This document shows, in pieces, positions 34,570-42,710 of a stretch of DNA of 64,000 bases. Source of the stretch: Pantoea sp. A4 (GTDB lineage: Bacteria; Pseudomonadota; Gammaproteobacteria; Enterobacterales; Enterobacteriaceae). Position 1 is the first letter of the stretch, and every line of letters begins with the position of its first letter. The DNA lies in NCBI RefSeq assembly GCF_000295955.2, contig NZ_ALXE01000053.1, positions 38,924 to 102,923 on the forward strand. The letters run 5' to 3'. A model generated the notes under the pieces. That model saw nothing but the letters and a program-made list of their open reading frames with translations. It made no database searches and had not been told where the DNA came from. The position numbers and the translations under genes are program-made.

Positions 34570-37266
34570 ATGACAGATGTAACCGTAAAATCGCTGGCCG
34601 CCGAAATTCAGACCTCGGTCGATCGTCTGGTACAGCAGTTTGCTGATGCGGGTATCCGTAAATCTGAAAATGATGCGGTGACCCAGCACGAGAAAGAAAC
34701 CTTACTGTCGCACCTGAACCGCGAAAGCGGTCAGGGTGAATCAAGCAAGTTGACGTTGCAGCGAAAAACTCGCAGTACCTTGAATATTCCAGGTACTGGC
34801 GGTAAAAGTAAATCGGTGCAGATCGAAGTCCGCAAAAAGCGCACATATGTGAAGGGTGAAAGCGAAGCCGAGCAGCAAGCTCAGGCAGAAGCAGAAGCTC
34901 AGGCGCAGCGTGAAGCGGAAGAAAAGGCGCGTCGGGAAGCTGAAGAGAATGCCCGCCGTGAAGCTGAAGAAAAAGCGCAACGTGAAGCCGAAGATAAAGC
35001 CAAGCGCGAAGCCGCTGAAAAGGCCAAGCGTGAAGCAGCGGAAAATGTGAAAGTGACAAATCAACAAACCGACGAAGTAACCAAAGCGGCACAGTCTGAC
35101 AAAGCCCGACGCGAAGCTGAAGAGGCTGAACTTAAGCGTAAAGCAGACGAAGAAGCCCGCCGTAAAGCGGAAGAAAAAGCGCGCCTGGCGACTGAAGAAG
35201 CACGCCGTCTGGCAGAAGAAAAAGGCGAAACCTGGCAAGCACCGGTTGAAGAAGACACCAGTGATTACCATGTGACCACCTCTCAGCACGCTCGCCAGGC
35301 TGAAGACGAGAACGATCGCGAAGTAGAAGGCGGCCGTGGCCGTGCTCGTACTGCGCCTAAAGCGCCTCGTCCTAAGAAAGGCAACAAGCACGCTGAAGCC
35401 AAAACTGACCGTGAAGAAGCCCGTGCGGCAATTCGTGGCGGTAAAGGTGGTAAACACCGTAAAGGCAGCACCCTGCAGCAGGGCTTCAACAAGCCAGCGC
35501 AGGCTGTTAACCGTGACGTTGTGATCGGCGAAACCATTACTGTTGCTGAACTGGCAAATAAAATGGCGGTAAAAGGCTCCCAGGTCATCAAAGCGATGAT
35601 GAAAATGGGCGCTATGGCCACCATTAACCAGGTTGTCGATCAGGAAACTGCTCAGCTGGTAGCGGAAGAAATGGGTCACAAAGTGATCCTGCGCCGTGAG
35701 AACGAGCTGGAAGAAGCGGTAATGAGCGATCGTGACACCGGTAGTGAAGCTGCTGAATCACGTGCTCCAGTGGTCACCATCATGGGTCACGTTGACCACG
35801 GTAAAACCTCTCTGCTTGACTACATCCGCTCAACCAAAGTTGCCTCTGGTGAAGCAGGTGGTATTACCCAGCACATCGGTGCATACCACGTTGAAACCGA
35901 TAACGGCATGGTTACCTTCCTGGATACCCCAGGTCACGCCGCGTTTACCGCAATGCGTGCTCGTGGTGCTCAGGCAACGGATATCGTTATCCTGGTTGTT
36001 GCAGCAGACGATGGCGTGATGCCACAGACTATCGAAGCTATCCAGCACGCGAAAGCCGCTGGCGTGCCAGTGGTCGTTGCTGTGAACAAGTGTGATAAGC
36101 CAGATGCAGATCCAGATCGCGTTAAAAACGAACTGACTCAGTACGGTATCATCCCGGAAGAGTGGGGCGGCGAGAACATGTTCGTCAACGTATCTGCTAA
36201 AGCGGGTACCGGTATTGACGAACTGCTGAACGCCATCCTGCTGCAGGCTGAAGTTCTGGAACTGAGCGCAGTACGTATCGGCATGGCAAGCGGTGTGGTT
36301 ATCGAATCCTTCCTGGATAAAGGTCGTGGTCCGGTTGCTACCGTACTGGTGCGTGAAGGTACGCTGAACAAAGGCGATATCGTTCTGTGTGGCTTCGAAT
36401 ACGGCCGCGTACGTGCGATGCGTGACGAGCTGGGCCGCGAAGTGCTGTCTGCTGGTCCATCTATCCCTGTGGAAATCCTGGGTCTGTCTGGCGTGCCAGC
36501 AGCGGGTGATGAAGCCACTGTGGTACGTGACGAGAAGAAAGCACGTGAAGTTGCACTGTATCGTCAGGGCAAATTCCGTGAAGTTAAGCTGGCTCGTCAG
36601 CAGAAGTCTAAGCTGGAGAACATGTTCGCCAACATGACTGAAGGCGAAGTGTCTGAGCTGAACATCGTACTGAAATCTGACGTACAAGGTTCTGTGGAAG
36701 CGATCTCTGACTCGCTGCTGAAACTCTCCACCGACGAAGTGAAGGTGAAGATTATCGGTTCAGGCGTAGGTGGTATCACCGAAACCGACGCAACCCTGGC
36801 GGCTGCATCCAACGCTATCATTCTTGGCTTCAACGTACGTGCTGACGCTTCTGCTCGCCGCGTAATTGATGCTGAAAGTGTCGACCTGCGTTACTACTCC
36901 GTGATCTATAATCTGATCGACGAAGTGAAAGCAGCAATGAGCGGTATGCTGGCCCCTGAGTACAAACAGCAGATCATCGGTCTGGCAGCAGTACGTGACG
37001 TGTTTAAGTCACCGAAGTTCGGCGCAATCGCCGGCTGTATGGTCACCGAAGGCAACATCAAACGTCACAACCCGATTCGCGTTCTGCGCGACAACGTGGT
37101 GATTTACGAAGGCGAGCTGGAATCTCTGCGTCGCTTTAAAGACGATGTCAACGAAGTGCGTAACGGCATGGAATGTGGTATCGGCGTGAAGAACTACAAC
37201 GACGTTCGCGTTGGCGATATGATCGAAGTGTTTGAAGTGATTGAAATTAAACGCACCATCGATTGA
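34570..37266 (+). CDS. infB: Translation initiation factor IF-2
   Basis: GTPase that brings initiator tRNA to the 30S subunit. It has 898 residues. An N-terminal domain (1-50) is followed by a long charged Ala/Glu/Lys/Arg region of coiled-coil type (about 95-225) and a second N-domain. The G domain carries GHVDHGKTS, DTPGHAAF and NKCDKPD, and the C-terminal domains end in GIGVKNYNDVRVGD. A GTG at 35053 (codon 162, KVTNQQ) matches the internal start of the shorter IF2-2 form in E. coli. The ATG used for IF2-3 in E. coli is replaced by GTA. Confidence 0.98.
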   Translation: MTDVTVKSLAAEIQTSVDRLVQQFADAGIRKSENDAVTQHEKETLLSHLNRESGQGESSKLTLQRKTRSTLNIPGTGGKSKSVQIEVRKKRTYVKGESEAEQQAQAEAEAQAQREAEEKARREAEENARREAEEKAQREAEDKAKREAAEKAKREAAENVKVTNQQTDEVTKAAQSDKARREAEEAELKRKADEEARRKAEEKARLATEEARRLAEEKGETWQAPVEEDTSDYHVTTSQHARQAEDENDREVEGGRGRARTAPKAPRPKKGNKHAEAKTDREEARAAIRGGKGGKHRKGSTLQQGFNKPAQAVNRDVVIGETITVAELANKMAVKGSQVIKAMMKMGAMATINQVVDQETAQLVAEEMGHKVILRRENELEEAVMSDRDTGSEAAESRAPVVTIMGHVDHGKTSLLDYIRSTKVASGEAGGITQHIGAYHVETDNGMVTFLDTPGHAAFTAMRARGAQATDIVILVVAADDGVMPQTIEAIQHAKAAGVPVVVAVNKCDKPDADPDRVKNELTQYGIIPEEWGGENMFVNVSAKAGTGIDELLNAILLQAEVLELSAVRIGMASGVVIESFLDKGRGPVATVLVREGTLNKGDIVLCGFEYGRVRAMRDELGREVLSAGPSIPVEILGLSGVPAAGDEATVVRDEKKAREVALYRQGKFREVKLARQQKSKLENMFANMTEGEVSELNIVLKSDVQGSVEAISDSLLKLSTDEVKVKIIGSGVGGITETDATLAAASNAIILGFNVRADASARRVIDAESVDLRYYSVIYNLIDEVKAAMSGMLAPEYKQQIIGLAAVRDVFKSPKFGAIAGCMVTEGNIKRHNPIRVLRDNVVIYEGELESLRRFKDDVNEVRNGMECGIGVKNYNDVRVGDMIEVFEVIEIKRTID
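35053..35055 (+). promoter_or_regulatory. Probable internal start codon for IF2-2
   Basis: In-frame GTG before ACAAATCAACAA, in the place of the E. coli internal initiation codon at KVSNQQ. The corresponding IF2-3 start seven codons later is GTA here. Confidence 0.5.
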
Positions 37267-37290
37267 TCATCATCTGATGTGTTGCAATTT

Positions 37291-37309
37291 GGGAGGCCGC
37301 TGGCCTCCC
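37291..37309 (+). other. Hairpin between infB and rbfA
   Basis: Perfect GGGAGGCC / GGCCTCCC stem with a 3-nt loop and no T run, 24 bp after infB and 22 bp before rbfA. It looks like a processing or mRNA-stability element rather than a terminator. Confidence 0.7.
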
Positions 37310-37331
37310 GAATTATTTGGGAGAAAGAAAA

Positions 37332-37739
37332 ATGGCAAAAGAATTTGGCCGCCCGCAGCGTGTTTCCCAGGAGCTGCAAAAAGAGATCGCCATGATCCTG
37401 CAACGTGAGATCAAAGATCCACGTCTGGGCATGATGGTCACCGTCTCTGGTGTAGAAGTGTCACGCGACCTGGCATACGCCAAAGTGTTCGTTACCTTCC
37501 TCAACGACAAAGACGAAGAACAGGTAAAACTCGGTCTGAAAGCGTTGAAAGAAGCGACCGGATACATTCGTATTCTGTTGGGTAAAGCCATGCGCCTGCG
37601 TATCGTGCCGGACCTGACCTTCTTCTACGACAACTCCCTGATTGAAGGGATGCGCATGTCGAACCTCGTCACCAACGTGGTGAGAAACGACGTTGAACGT
37701 CGTGGCGATCAGCCAGAAGAAGGCGACGAGGAAGCGTAA
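37332..37739 (+). CDS. rbfA: 30S ribosome-binding factor RbfA
   Basis: Small KH-like protein needed for 16S rRNA 5'-end maturation and growth in the cold. From the ATG at 37332 (GGGAGAAAG upstream) it has 135 residues, beginning MAKEFGRPQRVSQELQKEIA. The conserved KDPRLGMMVTVSGVEVSRDL and RLRIVPDLTFFYDNS segments are intact. The C-tail is acidic. Stop and truB start overlap (TAATG). Confidence 0.97.
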   Translation: MAKEFGRPQRVSQELQKEIAMILQREIKDPRLGMMVTVSGVEVSRDLAYAKVFVTFLNDKDEEQVKLGLKALKEATGYIRILLGKAMRLRIVPDLTFFYDNSLIEGMRMSNLVTNVVRNDVERRGDQPEEGDEEA

Positions 37740-38683
37740 TGAGTCGTCCTCGTCGTCGCGGCCGCGACATTCACGGCGTGCTGCTGCTGGATAAGCATCA
37801 AGGGCACTCCTCCAATGACGTGCTGCAAAAAGTAAAACGGCTGTTCAATGCCAATCGCGCTGGCCACACGGGCGCACTTGACCCGTTGGCAACGGGCATG
37901 TTGCCGATTTGCCTTGGCGAAGCGACGAAGTTTTCTCAGTACCTGCTGGACTCGGATAAGCGTTATCGGGTGATTGCTCGCCTTGGCGAACGCACTGATA
38001 CCTCTGATGCGGATGGTAACGTGGTCGAAACACGTCCGGTGACGTTCAATCAGAATGAGCTGGACGTCGCGCTGGAAAGTTTTCGTGGCGACACCATGCA
38101 GGTGCCGACCATGTTCTCAGCACTTAAATACCAGGGCCGCAAGCTGTATGAGTACGCGCGTGAAGGCATTACCGTGCCGCGTGAAGCGCGTCCAATCAAG
38201 GTATTTGAGCTGCAATTTATTCGCTGGGAAGGGGATGAGCTGGAGCTGGAAATTCACGTTTCCAAAGGCACCTACATCCGCACCATTATTGATGATCTGG
38301 GCGAAAAGCTAGGCTGTGGTGCGCACGTCATTATGTTGCGCCGCTTGCAGGTAGCGACTTATCCGATCGAAAAAATGGTCACGCTGGAGCAGTTACAGTC
38401 GCTGGTGGCCGAAGCGGAAGAAAATGGCACCAGTGCGCTGGCGTCGTTGGATGCGCTGCTGATGCCCATGGATAGTCCAGCCGCCGAGTTCCCGGCAGTC
38501 AATTTGCCCACCGCTGTCGCAACCTACTTCAAACTGGGCCAACCGGTTCAGGTGGAGCAGGCACCGAAACAAGGATTAGTCCGCGTGACGGAAGGTGATG
38601 AGCGGAAATTTATTGGTATGGCGGAAATCGCCACCGATGGTCGGGTGGCTCCACGTCGCCTGGTCGTAGAGTATCCTGCGTAA
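37739..38683 (+). CDS. truB: tRNA pseudouridine-55 synthase (TruB)
   Basis: Makes the universal pseudouridine 55 in the T-loop of tRNAs. It has 314 residues. The catalytic Asp48 lies in HTGALDPLATGML; KGTYIRTIIDDLG and RRLQVATY are the other family motifs, and the C-terminus forms a PUA-like domain (RKFIGMAEIATDGRVAPRRLV). The start ATG overlaps the rbfA stop. Confidence 0.98.
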   Translation: MSRPRRRGRDIHGVLLLDKHQGHSSNDVLQKVKRLFNANRAGHTGALDPLATGMLPICLGEATKFSQYLLDSDKRYRVIARLGERTDTSDADGNVVETRPVTFNQNELDVALESFRGDTMQVPTMFSALKYQGRKLYEYAREGITVPREARPIKVFELQFIRWEGDELELEIHVSKGTYIRTIIDDLGEKLGCGAHVIMLRRLQVATYPIEKMVTLEQLQSLVAEAEENGTSALASLDALLMPMDSPAAEFPAVNLPTAVATYFKLGQPVQVEQAPKQGLVRVTEGDERKFIGMAEIATDGRVAPRRLVVEYPA

Positions 38684-38710
38684 ACTTTACGCTCCAGCCT
38701 AATGGCGCAA

Positions 38711-38739
38711 TTGCGTTGCTAACAGGCGAAGAGTAGAAT
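38711..38739 (+). promoter_or_regulatory. rpsO promoter
   Basis: TTGCGT (38711-38716), a 17-bp spacer and TAGAAT (38734-38739), 72 bp before rpsO. Matches the position of the rpsO promoter in E. coli. Confidence 0.7.
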
Positions 38740-38811
38740 AGCGCGGCTTTAAAGCGGGCAGCTGAATTAGAGATCGGCCACCCATACATTCATTTTTTAC
38801 CGGAGTTCATT

Positions 38812-39081
38812 ATGTCTCTAAGCGTACAAGCGAAAGCAGAGATCGTTGCTAAATACGGTCGTGGTACTAACGACAGCGGTTCAACCGAAGTTCAGGTTGC
38901 TCTGTTGACTGCTCAGATTAACCACCTGCAGGGTCACTTCTCTGAGCACAAAAAAGACCACCACAGCCGTCGCGGTCTGCTGCGCATGGTTTCACAGCGT
39001 CGTAAGCTGCTGGACTACCTGAAGCGTAAAGACGTTGCTCGTTACTCAAGCCTGATCGAAAGCCTGGGTCTGCGTCGCTAA
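38812..39081 (+). CDS. rpsO: 30S ribosomal protein S15 (uS15)
   Basis: 89-residue primary 16S rRNA-binding protein that organises the central domain of the 30S subunit. The signature INHLQGHFSEHKKDHHSRRGLLRMVSQRRKLLDYLK is in place (36-71). In E. coli S15 represses its own translation through a leader pseudoknot; the 70-nt leader here is long enough for that, but I did not fold it. pnp lies downstream, as in E. coli. Confidence 0.99.
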   Translation: MSLSVQAKAEIVAKYGRGTNDSGSTEVQVALLTAQINHLQGHFSEHKKDHHSRRGLLRMVSQRRKLLDYLKRKDVARYSSLIESLGLRR

Positions 39082-39163
39082 GTCTGAATAATCCGATCAA
39101 AGGCGTAAGCGCAGTAATGTGCAGAAAAACGGATCTGACGATCGGATTAATGCGAGTTTCGCG

Positions 39164-39192
39164 AAAAGGGGGCCTTTATGGCCCCTTTTTTT
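39164..39192 (+). terminator. Terminator after rpsO
   Basis: AAAAGGGGGCC / GGCCCCTTTTTTT with a 5-nt loop, about 80 bp after the rpsO stop. In E. coli part of the transcription reads through into pnp. Confidence 0.88.
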
Positions 39193-39263
39193 GAGCAGGC
39201 CGAAGCAATCCGGTCCAAACTCATGTATTGTTGCTTTGAGTGATCTTAGCGTGCAGAGGTTCG

Positions 39264-39318
39264 CGCGGCTAATGAGAAGCTTTACCGCATAAGCGGTTGA
39301 AGGTTGTCATTAGTCGCG
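39264..39318 (+). promoter_or_regulatory. RNase III-type hairpin in the pnp leader
   Basis: Outer arms CGCGGCTAATGA and TCATTAGTCGCG pair over 12 bp (one G-U), with an inner ACCGC/GCGGT hairpin. This is the form and place of the E. coli pnp leader stem that RNase III cleaves and polynucleotide phosphorylase then removes, destabilising its own mRNA. It lies about 70 bp before the pnp start. Confidence 0.8.
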
Positions 39319-39390
39319 AGGATGCATCTAAAGATCGGAAACCCTATGGCAGGTAGAAATCGCCTGCCCCGAAGTTTAAGGAAGTGAATT

Positions 39391-41523
39391 TTGCTGAACC
39401 CGATCGTACGTAAATTCCAATATGGTCAGCACACCGTCACGCTGGAAACCGGCATGATGGCTCGTCAGGCCACCGCGGCAGTAATGGCCAGCATGGATGA
39501 CACCGCAGTATTTGTTACTGTTGTCGGCCAGAAAAAAACTAAACCAGGTCAGGACTTCTTCCCACTGACTGTTAACTACCAGGAGCGTACTTACGCTGCT
39601 GGCCGCATCCCTGGCAGCTTCTTCCGTCGTGAAGGCCGTCCAAGCGAAGGCGAAACCCTGATTTCTCGTCTGATCGACCGCCCGGTTCGTCCACTGTTCC
39701 CGGAAGGTTTCATCAACGAAGTGCAGGTTATTGCGACCGTTGTTTCTGTAAACCCACAGGTTAACCCGGACATCGTTGCGATGATCGGTGCTTCTGCTGC
39801 ATTGGCGCTGTCTGGTCTGCCATTCAACGGCCCAATCGGTGCTGCGCGCGTAGGTTACATCAACGATCAATACGTACTGAACCCAACTGCTGATGAGATC
39901 AAACAATCTCGTCTGGATCTGGTTGTTGCCGGTACGCAGAACGCAGTTCTGATGGTTGAATCAGAAGCTGACATCCTGACTGAAGATCAGATGCTTGGTG
40001 CGGTGGTGTTCGGCCACGATCAGCAGCAGGTTGTTATCGAAAACATCAACGCACTGGTTGCTGAAGCGGGCAAACCACGTTGGGACTGGCAGCCAGAGCC
40101 AGCTAACGATGCACTGATTGCACGTGTTGCTGCACTGGCAGAAGCCGGTATTGCTGATGCTTACCGCATCACTGATAAGCAAGAGCGTTACACGCAAGTT
40201 GGCGCAGTTAAAGACGCAACTATCGCTGCGCTGCAGGCTGAAGACGAAACGCTGGATGCTGGCGAAATCGCTGACATCGTTCACGATCTCGAGAAGAGCG
40301 TTGTGCGTAGCCGTATCATCCGTGGTGAACCACGTATCGATGGCCGCGAAAAAGATATGATTCGTGGTCTGGACGTGCGCACTGGCGTACTGCCACGTAC
40401 TCACGGTTCTTCTCTGTTCACCCGTGGTGAAACTCAGGCGCTGGTAACTGCAACTCTGGGTACTGCCCGTGATGCACAGAACCTGGACGAACTGATGGGC
40501 GAGCGTACTGACAGCTTCCTGTTCCACTACAACTTCCCTCCGTACTCTGTGGGCGAAACCGGTATGGTTGGCTCACCGAAGCGTCGTGAAATCGGTCACG
40601 GCCGTCTGGCGAAGCGTGGCGTGCTGGCAGTAATGCCTAAGCAAGAAGCCTTCCCGTACACCGTACGTGTAGTGTCAGAAATCACTGAATCTAACGGTTC
40701 TTCTTCTATGGCTTCCGTGTGTGGTGCTTCTCTGGCACTGATGGACGCAGGTGTACCGATCAAAGCTGCCGTTGCTGGTATTGCTATGGGTCTGGTTAAA
40801 GAAGACGAAAACTTCGTGGTTCTGTCTGATATCCTGGGTGACGAAGACCACCTGGGTGATATGGACTTCAAAGTTGCGGGTAGCCGCGACGGTATCACTG
40901 CACTGCAGATGGATATCAAAATTGAAGGTATCACCCGCGAAATCATGCAGGTTGCTCTGAACCAGGCTAAAGGTGCTCGTCTGCACATCCTGAGCGTTAT
41001 GGAGCAGGCAATCAGCACTCCACGTCAGGAAATCTCTGAGTTCGCACCACGCATCTACACCATCAAAATCAACGCTGACAAGATCAAAGATGTCATCGGT
41101 AAAGGTGGTTCTGTTATCCGTGCTCTGACCGAAGAGACCGGCACCACCATCGAAATCGAAGATGATGGCACCGTGAAGATCGCAGCAACTGATGGTAACA
41201 AAGCTAAAGAGGCGATCCGTCGCATCGAGCAGATCACGGCTGAAATCGAAGTGGGCCGTATCTACGAAGGTAAAGTGACGCGCATCGTTGATTTCGGTGC
41301 CTTCGTTGCTATCGGCGGCGGTAAAGAAGGTCTGGTACACATTTCTCAAATCGCAGATAAGCGCGTTGAGAAAGTGGCTGACTACCTGCAAATGGGCCAG
41401 GAAGTTCCTGTGAAGGTTCTGGAAGTGGACCGTCAGGGCCGCGTTCGTTTGAGCATCAAAGAAGCGACAGAGTCTAAGCCAGCTGAAGAAGCCGCGGCTG
41501 TACAGGCACCTGACGCCGAATAA
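39391..41523 (+). CDS. pnp: Polyribonucleotide nucleotidyltransferase (PNPase)
   Basis: 3'-5' phosphorolytic exoribonuclease of the RNA degradosome. It has 710 residues, starting at TTG (39391) behind TAAGGAAG, as in E. coli. Two RNase PH-like domains are joined by a helical linker; the second holds the catalytic DILGDEDHLGDMDF. KH (IKINADKIKDVIGKGGSVI) and S1 (GRIYEGKVTRIVDFGAFVAI) domains follow. The last 20 residues are Ala/Glu-rich. Confidence 0.98.
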   Translation: MLNPIVRKFQYGQHTVTLETGMMARQATAAVMASMDDTAVFVTVVGQKKTKPGQDFFPLTVNYQERTYAAGRIPGSFFRREGRPSEGETLISRLIDRPVRPLFPEGFINEVQVIATVVSVNPQVNPDIVAMIGASAALALSGLPFNGPIGAARVGYINDQYVLNPTADEIKQSRLDLVVAGTQNAVLMVESEADILTEDQMLGAVVFGHDQQQVVIENINALVAEAGKPRWDWQPEPANDALIARVAALAEAGIADAYRITDKQERYTQVGAVKDATIAALQAEDETLDAGEIADIVHDLEKSVVRSRIIRGEPRIDGREKDMIRGLDVRTGVLPRTHGSSLFTRGETQALVTATLGTARDAQNLDELMGERTDSFLFHYNFPPYSVGETGMVGSPKRREIGHGRLAKRGVLAVMPKQEAFPYTVRVVSEITESNGSSSMASVCGASLALMDAGVPIKAAVAGIAMGLVKEDENFVVLSDILGDEDHLGDMDFKVAGSRDGITALQMDIKIEGITREIMQVALNQAKGARLHILSVMEQAISTPRQEISEFAPRIYTIKINADKIKDVIGKGGSVIRALTEETGTTIEIEDDGTVKIAATDGNKAKEAIRRIEQITAEIEVGRIYEGKVTRIVDFGAFVAIGGGKEGLVHISQIADKRVEKVADYLQMGQEVPVKVLEVDRQGRVRLSIKEATESKPAEEAAAVQAPDAE

Positions 41524-41533
41524 GCACTTAATT

Positions 41534-41565
41534 GGCCCCTTCCTGCCAGGCGGGAAGGGGCTTTT
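41534..41565 (+). terminator. Terminator after pnp
   Basis: GCCCCTTCC / GGAAGGGGC stem with a 9-nt loop and TTTT, about 11 bp after the pnp stop. Confidence 0.85.
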
Positions 41566-41649
41566 GTGTCATCGCGAGGGCAGGAATCCTTGTGCAGAGC
41601 AGCCGGATGACAGGATGTTCATCCTAATGTTTGTATTCGGGAGTGGGAA

Positions 41650-42534
41650 ATGAAGCCTTTTTTGCGCTGGTGTTTTGTTGCAACAGCTCTGACGCTGGCA
41701 GGATGCAGCAACTCCAATTGGCGTAAGAACGAAGTTCTTGCAGTACCGCTACAACCGACACTGCAACAGGAAGTGATTCTGGCACGCATGGAACAAATTC
41801 TTGCCAGTCGTGCACTGACCGATGATGAACGCGCACAGTTGTTATATGAGCGCGGAGTGTTGTATGATAGTTTAGGTCTGCGGGCATTGGCGCGGAACGA
41901 TTTTTCGCAAGCGCTGTCTATAAGACCGGATATGCCTGAAGTGTTTAACTATTTAGGCATATATTTAACGCAGGCAGGCAATTTTGATGCTGCCTATGAA
42001 GCGTTTGATTCTGTACTTGAGCTTGATCCAACTTACAACTACGCGCATTTGAACCGTGGTATCGCCCTCTATTACGGCGGACGATACAAGTTAGCGCAAG
42101 ATGATCTGCTGGCGTTTTATCAAGACGATCCTAATGATCCTTTCCGTAGTCTGTGGCTCTATCTCGTGGAACGCGAGATGGATGTAGACTCTGCCAAAGC
42201 AGCGCTGAAACAGCGTTATGACAAGGCGAAGAAAGATCAATGGGGATGGAACATTGTCGAGTTCTACCTGGGCGATATCAGCGAAAAAGCACTGATGGAA
42301 AGCCTCCAGGCAGACGCAACGGATAACACCTCGCTCGCTGAACATCTCAGTGAAACCAACTTCTATTTAGGTAAGTACTACCTAAGTCTGGGGGAGAAGG
42401 ACGACGCGAAAGCGTTGTTCAAACTGGCGGTTGCTAACAACGTTAACAACTTTGTTGAGCACCGTTACGCATTGTTGGAACTGGCACAACTCGGCCAGGC
42501 ACAAGACGATTTATCAGAATCCGACCAGCAATAG
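41650..42534 (+). CDS. nlpI: Lipoprotein NlpI (TPR protein)
   Basis: Outer-membrane lipoprotein that acts as adaptor for the protease Prc and for peptidoglycan hydrolases such as MepS. It has 294 residues, as in E. coli. The lipobox LAGC puts the modified cysteine at position 19, followed by Ser. Tetratricopeptide repeats follow, for example LLYERGVLYDSLGLRALARNDF, VFNYLGIYLTQAGNFDAAYEAF and AHLNRGIALYYGGRYKLAQDDL. Lies between pnp and deaD, as in E. coli. Confidence 0.97.
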   Translation: MKPFLRWCFVATALTLAGCSNSNWRKNEVLAVPLQPTLQQEVILARMEQILASRALTDDERAQLLYERGVLYDSLGLRALARNDFSQALSIRPDMPEVFNYLGIYLTQAGNFDAAYEAFDSVLELDPTYNYAHLNRGIALYYGGRYKLAQDDLLAFYQDDPNDPFRSLWLYLVEREMDVDSAKAALKQRYDKAKKDQWGWNIVEFYLGDISEKALMESLQADATDNTSLAEHLSETNFYLGKYYLSLGEKDDAKALFKLAVANNVNNFVEHRYALLELAQLGQAQDDLSESDQQ

Positions 42535-42637
42535 CTGACGAACTTTTATTGTCTGAATACCTGTAAAGCCATCACCTCCAAGGTGGCGGCTTTGCTGTTC
42601 GTCAAAACTTCTAATTTGAGCCGGTTCACACTTTTTG

Positions 42638-42694
42638 ATGAAAATGACTGAAAATTTTCACGACGAGTTATGTAGACTGGCCGCCGCAATCTAA
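42638..42694 (+). CDS. yrbN: Small protein YrbN (18 residues)
   Basis: ATG AAA ATG ACT ... TAA encodes MKMTENFHDELCRLAAAI. The core ENFHDELCRLAA is what I recall of the E. coli small protein YrbN, which sits in the same place between nlpI and deaD. It ends 7 bp before the possible GTG start of deaD and 16 bp before its ATG, so it may work as a translated leader of deaD. E. coli YrbN is longer (about 26 residues); here a stop follows the conserved core. The ribosome-binding site is weak. Confidence 0.65.
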   Translation: MKMTENFHDELCRLAAAI

Positions 42695-42710
42695 GAGGCA
42701 CGTGTACTAC

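Larger units (their letters stand above)
39082..39390 (+). other. rpsO-pnp intergenic region (309 bp)
   Basis: Contains the rpsO terminator at 39164-39192, then an A/T-rich stretch that should hold the pnp promoter, then the pnp leader hairpin at 39264-39318. In E. coli the small RNA SraG is encoded in this gap; I see no clear hairpin that lets me place it here. I find no ORF with a convincing ribosome-binding site. Confidence 0.6.

Noticed and set aside
34304..35092. Open frame of 262 codons on the minus strand across nusA and infB
   Set aside because: Mirror of acidic/basic repeat codons in nusA and infB; low-complexity Leu/Arg/Phe-rich translation with no family.
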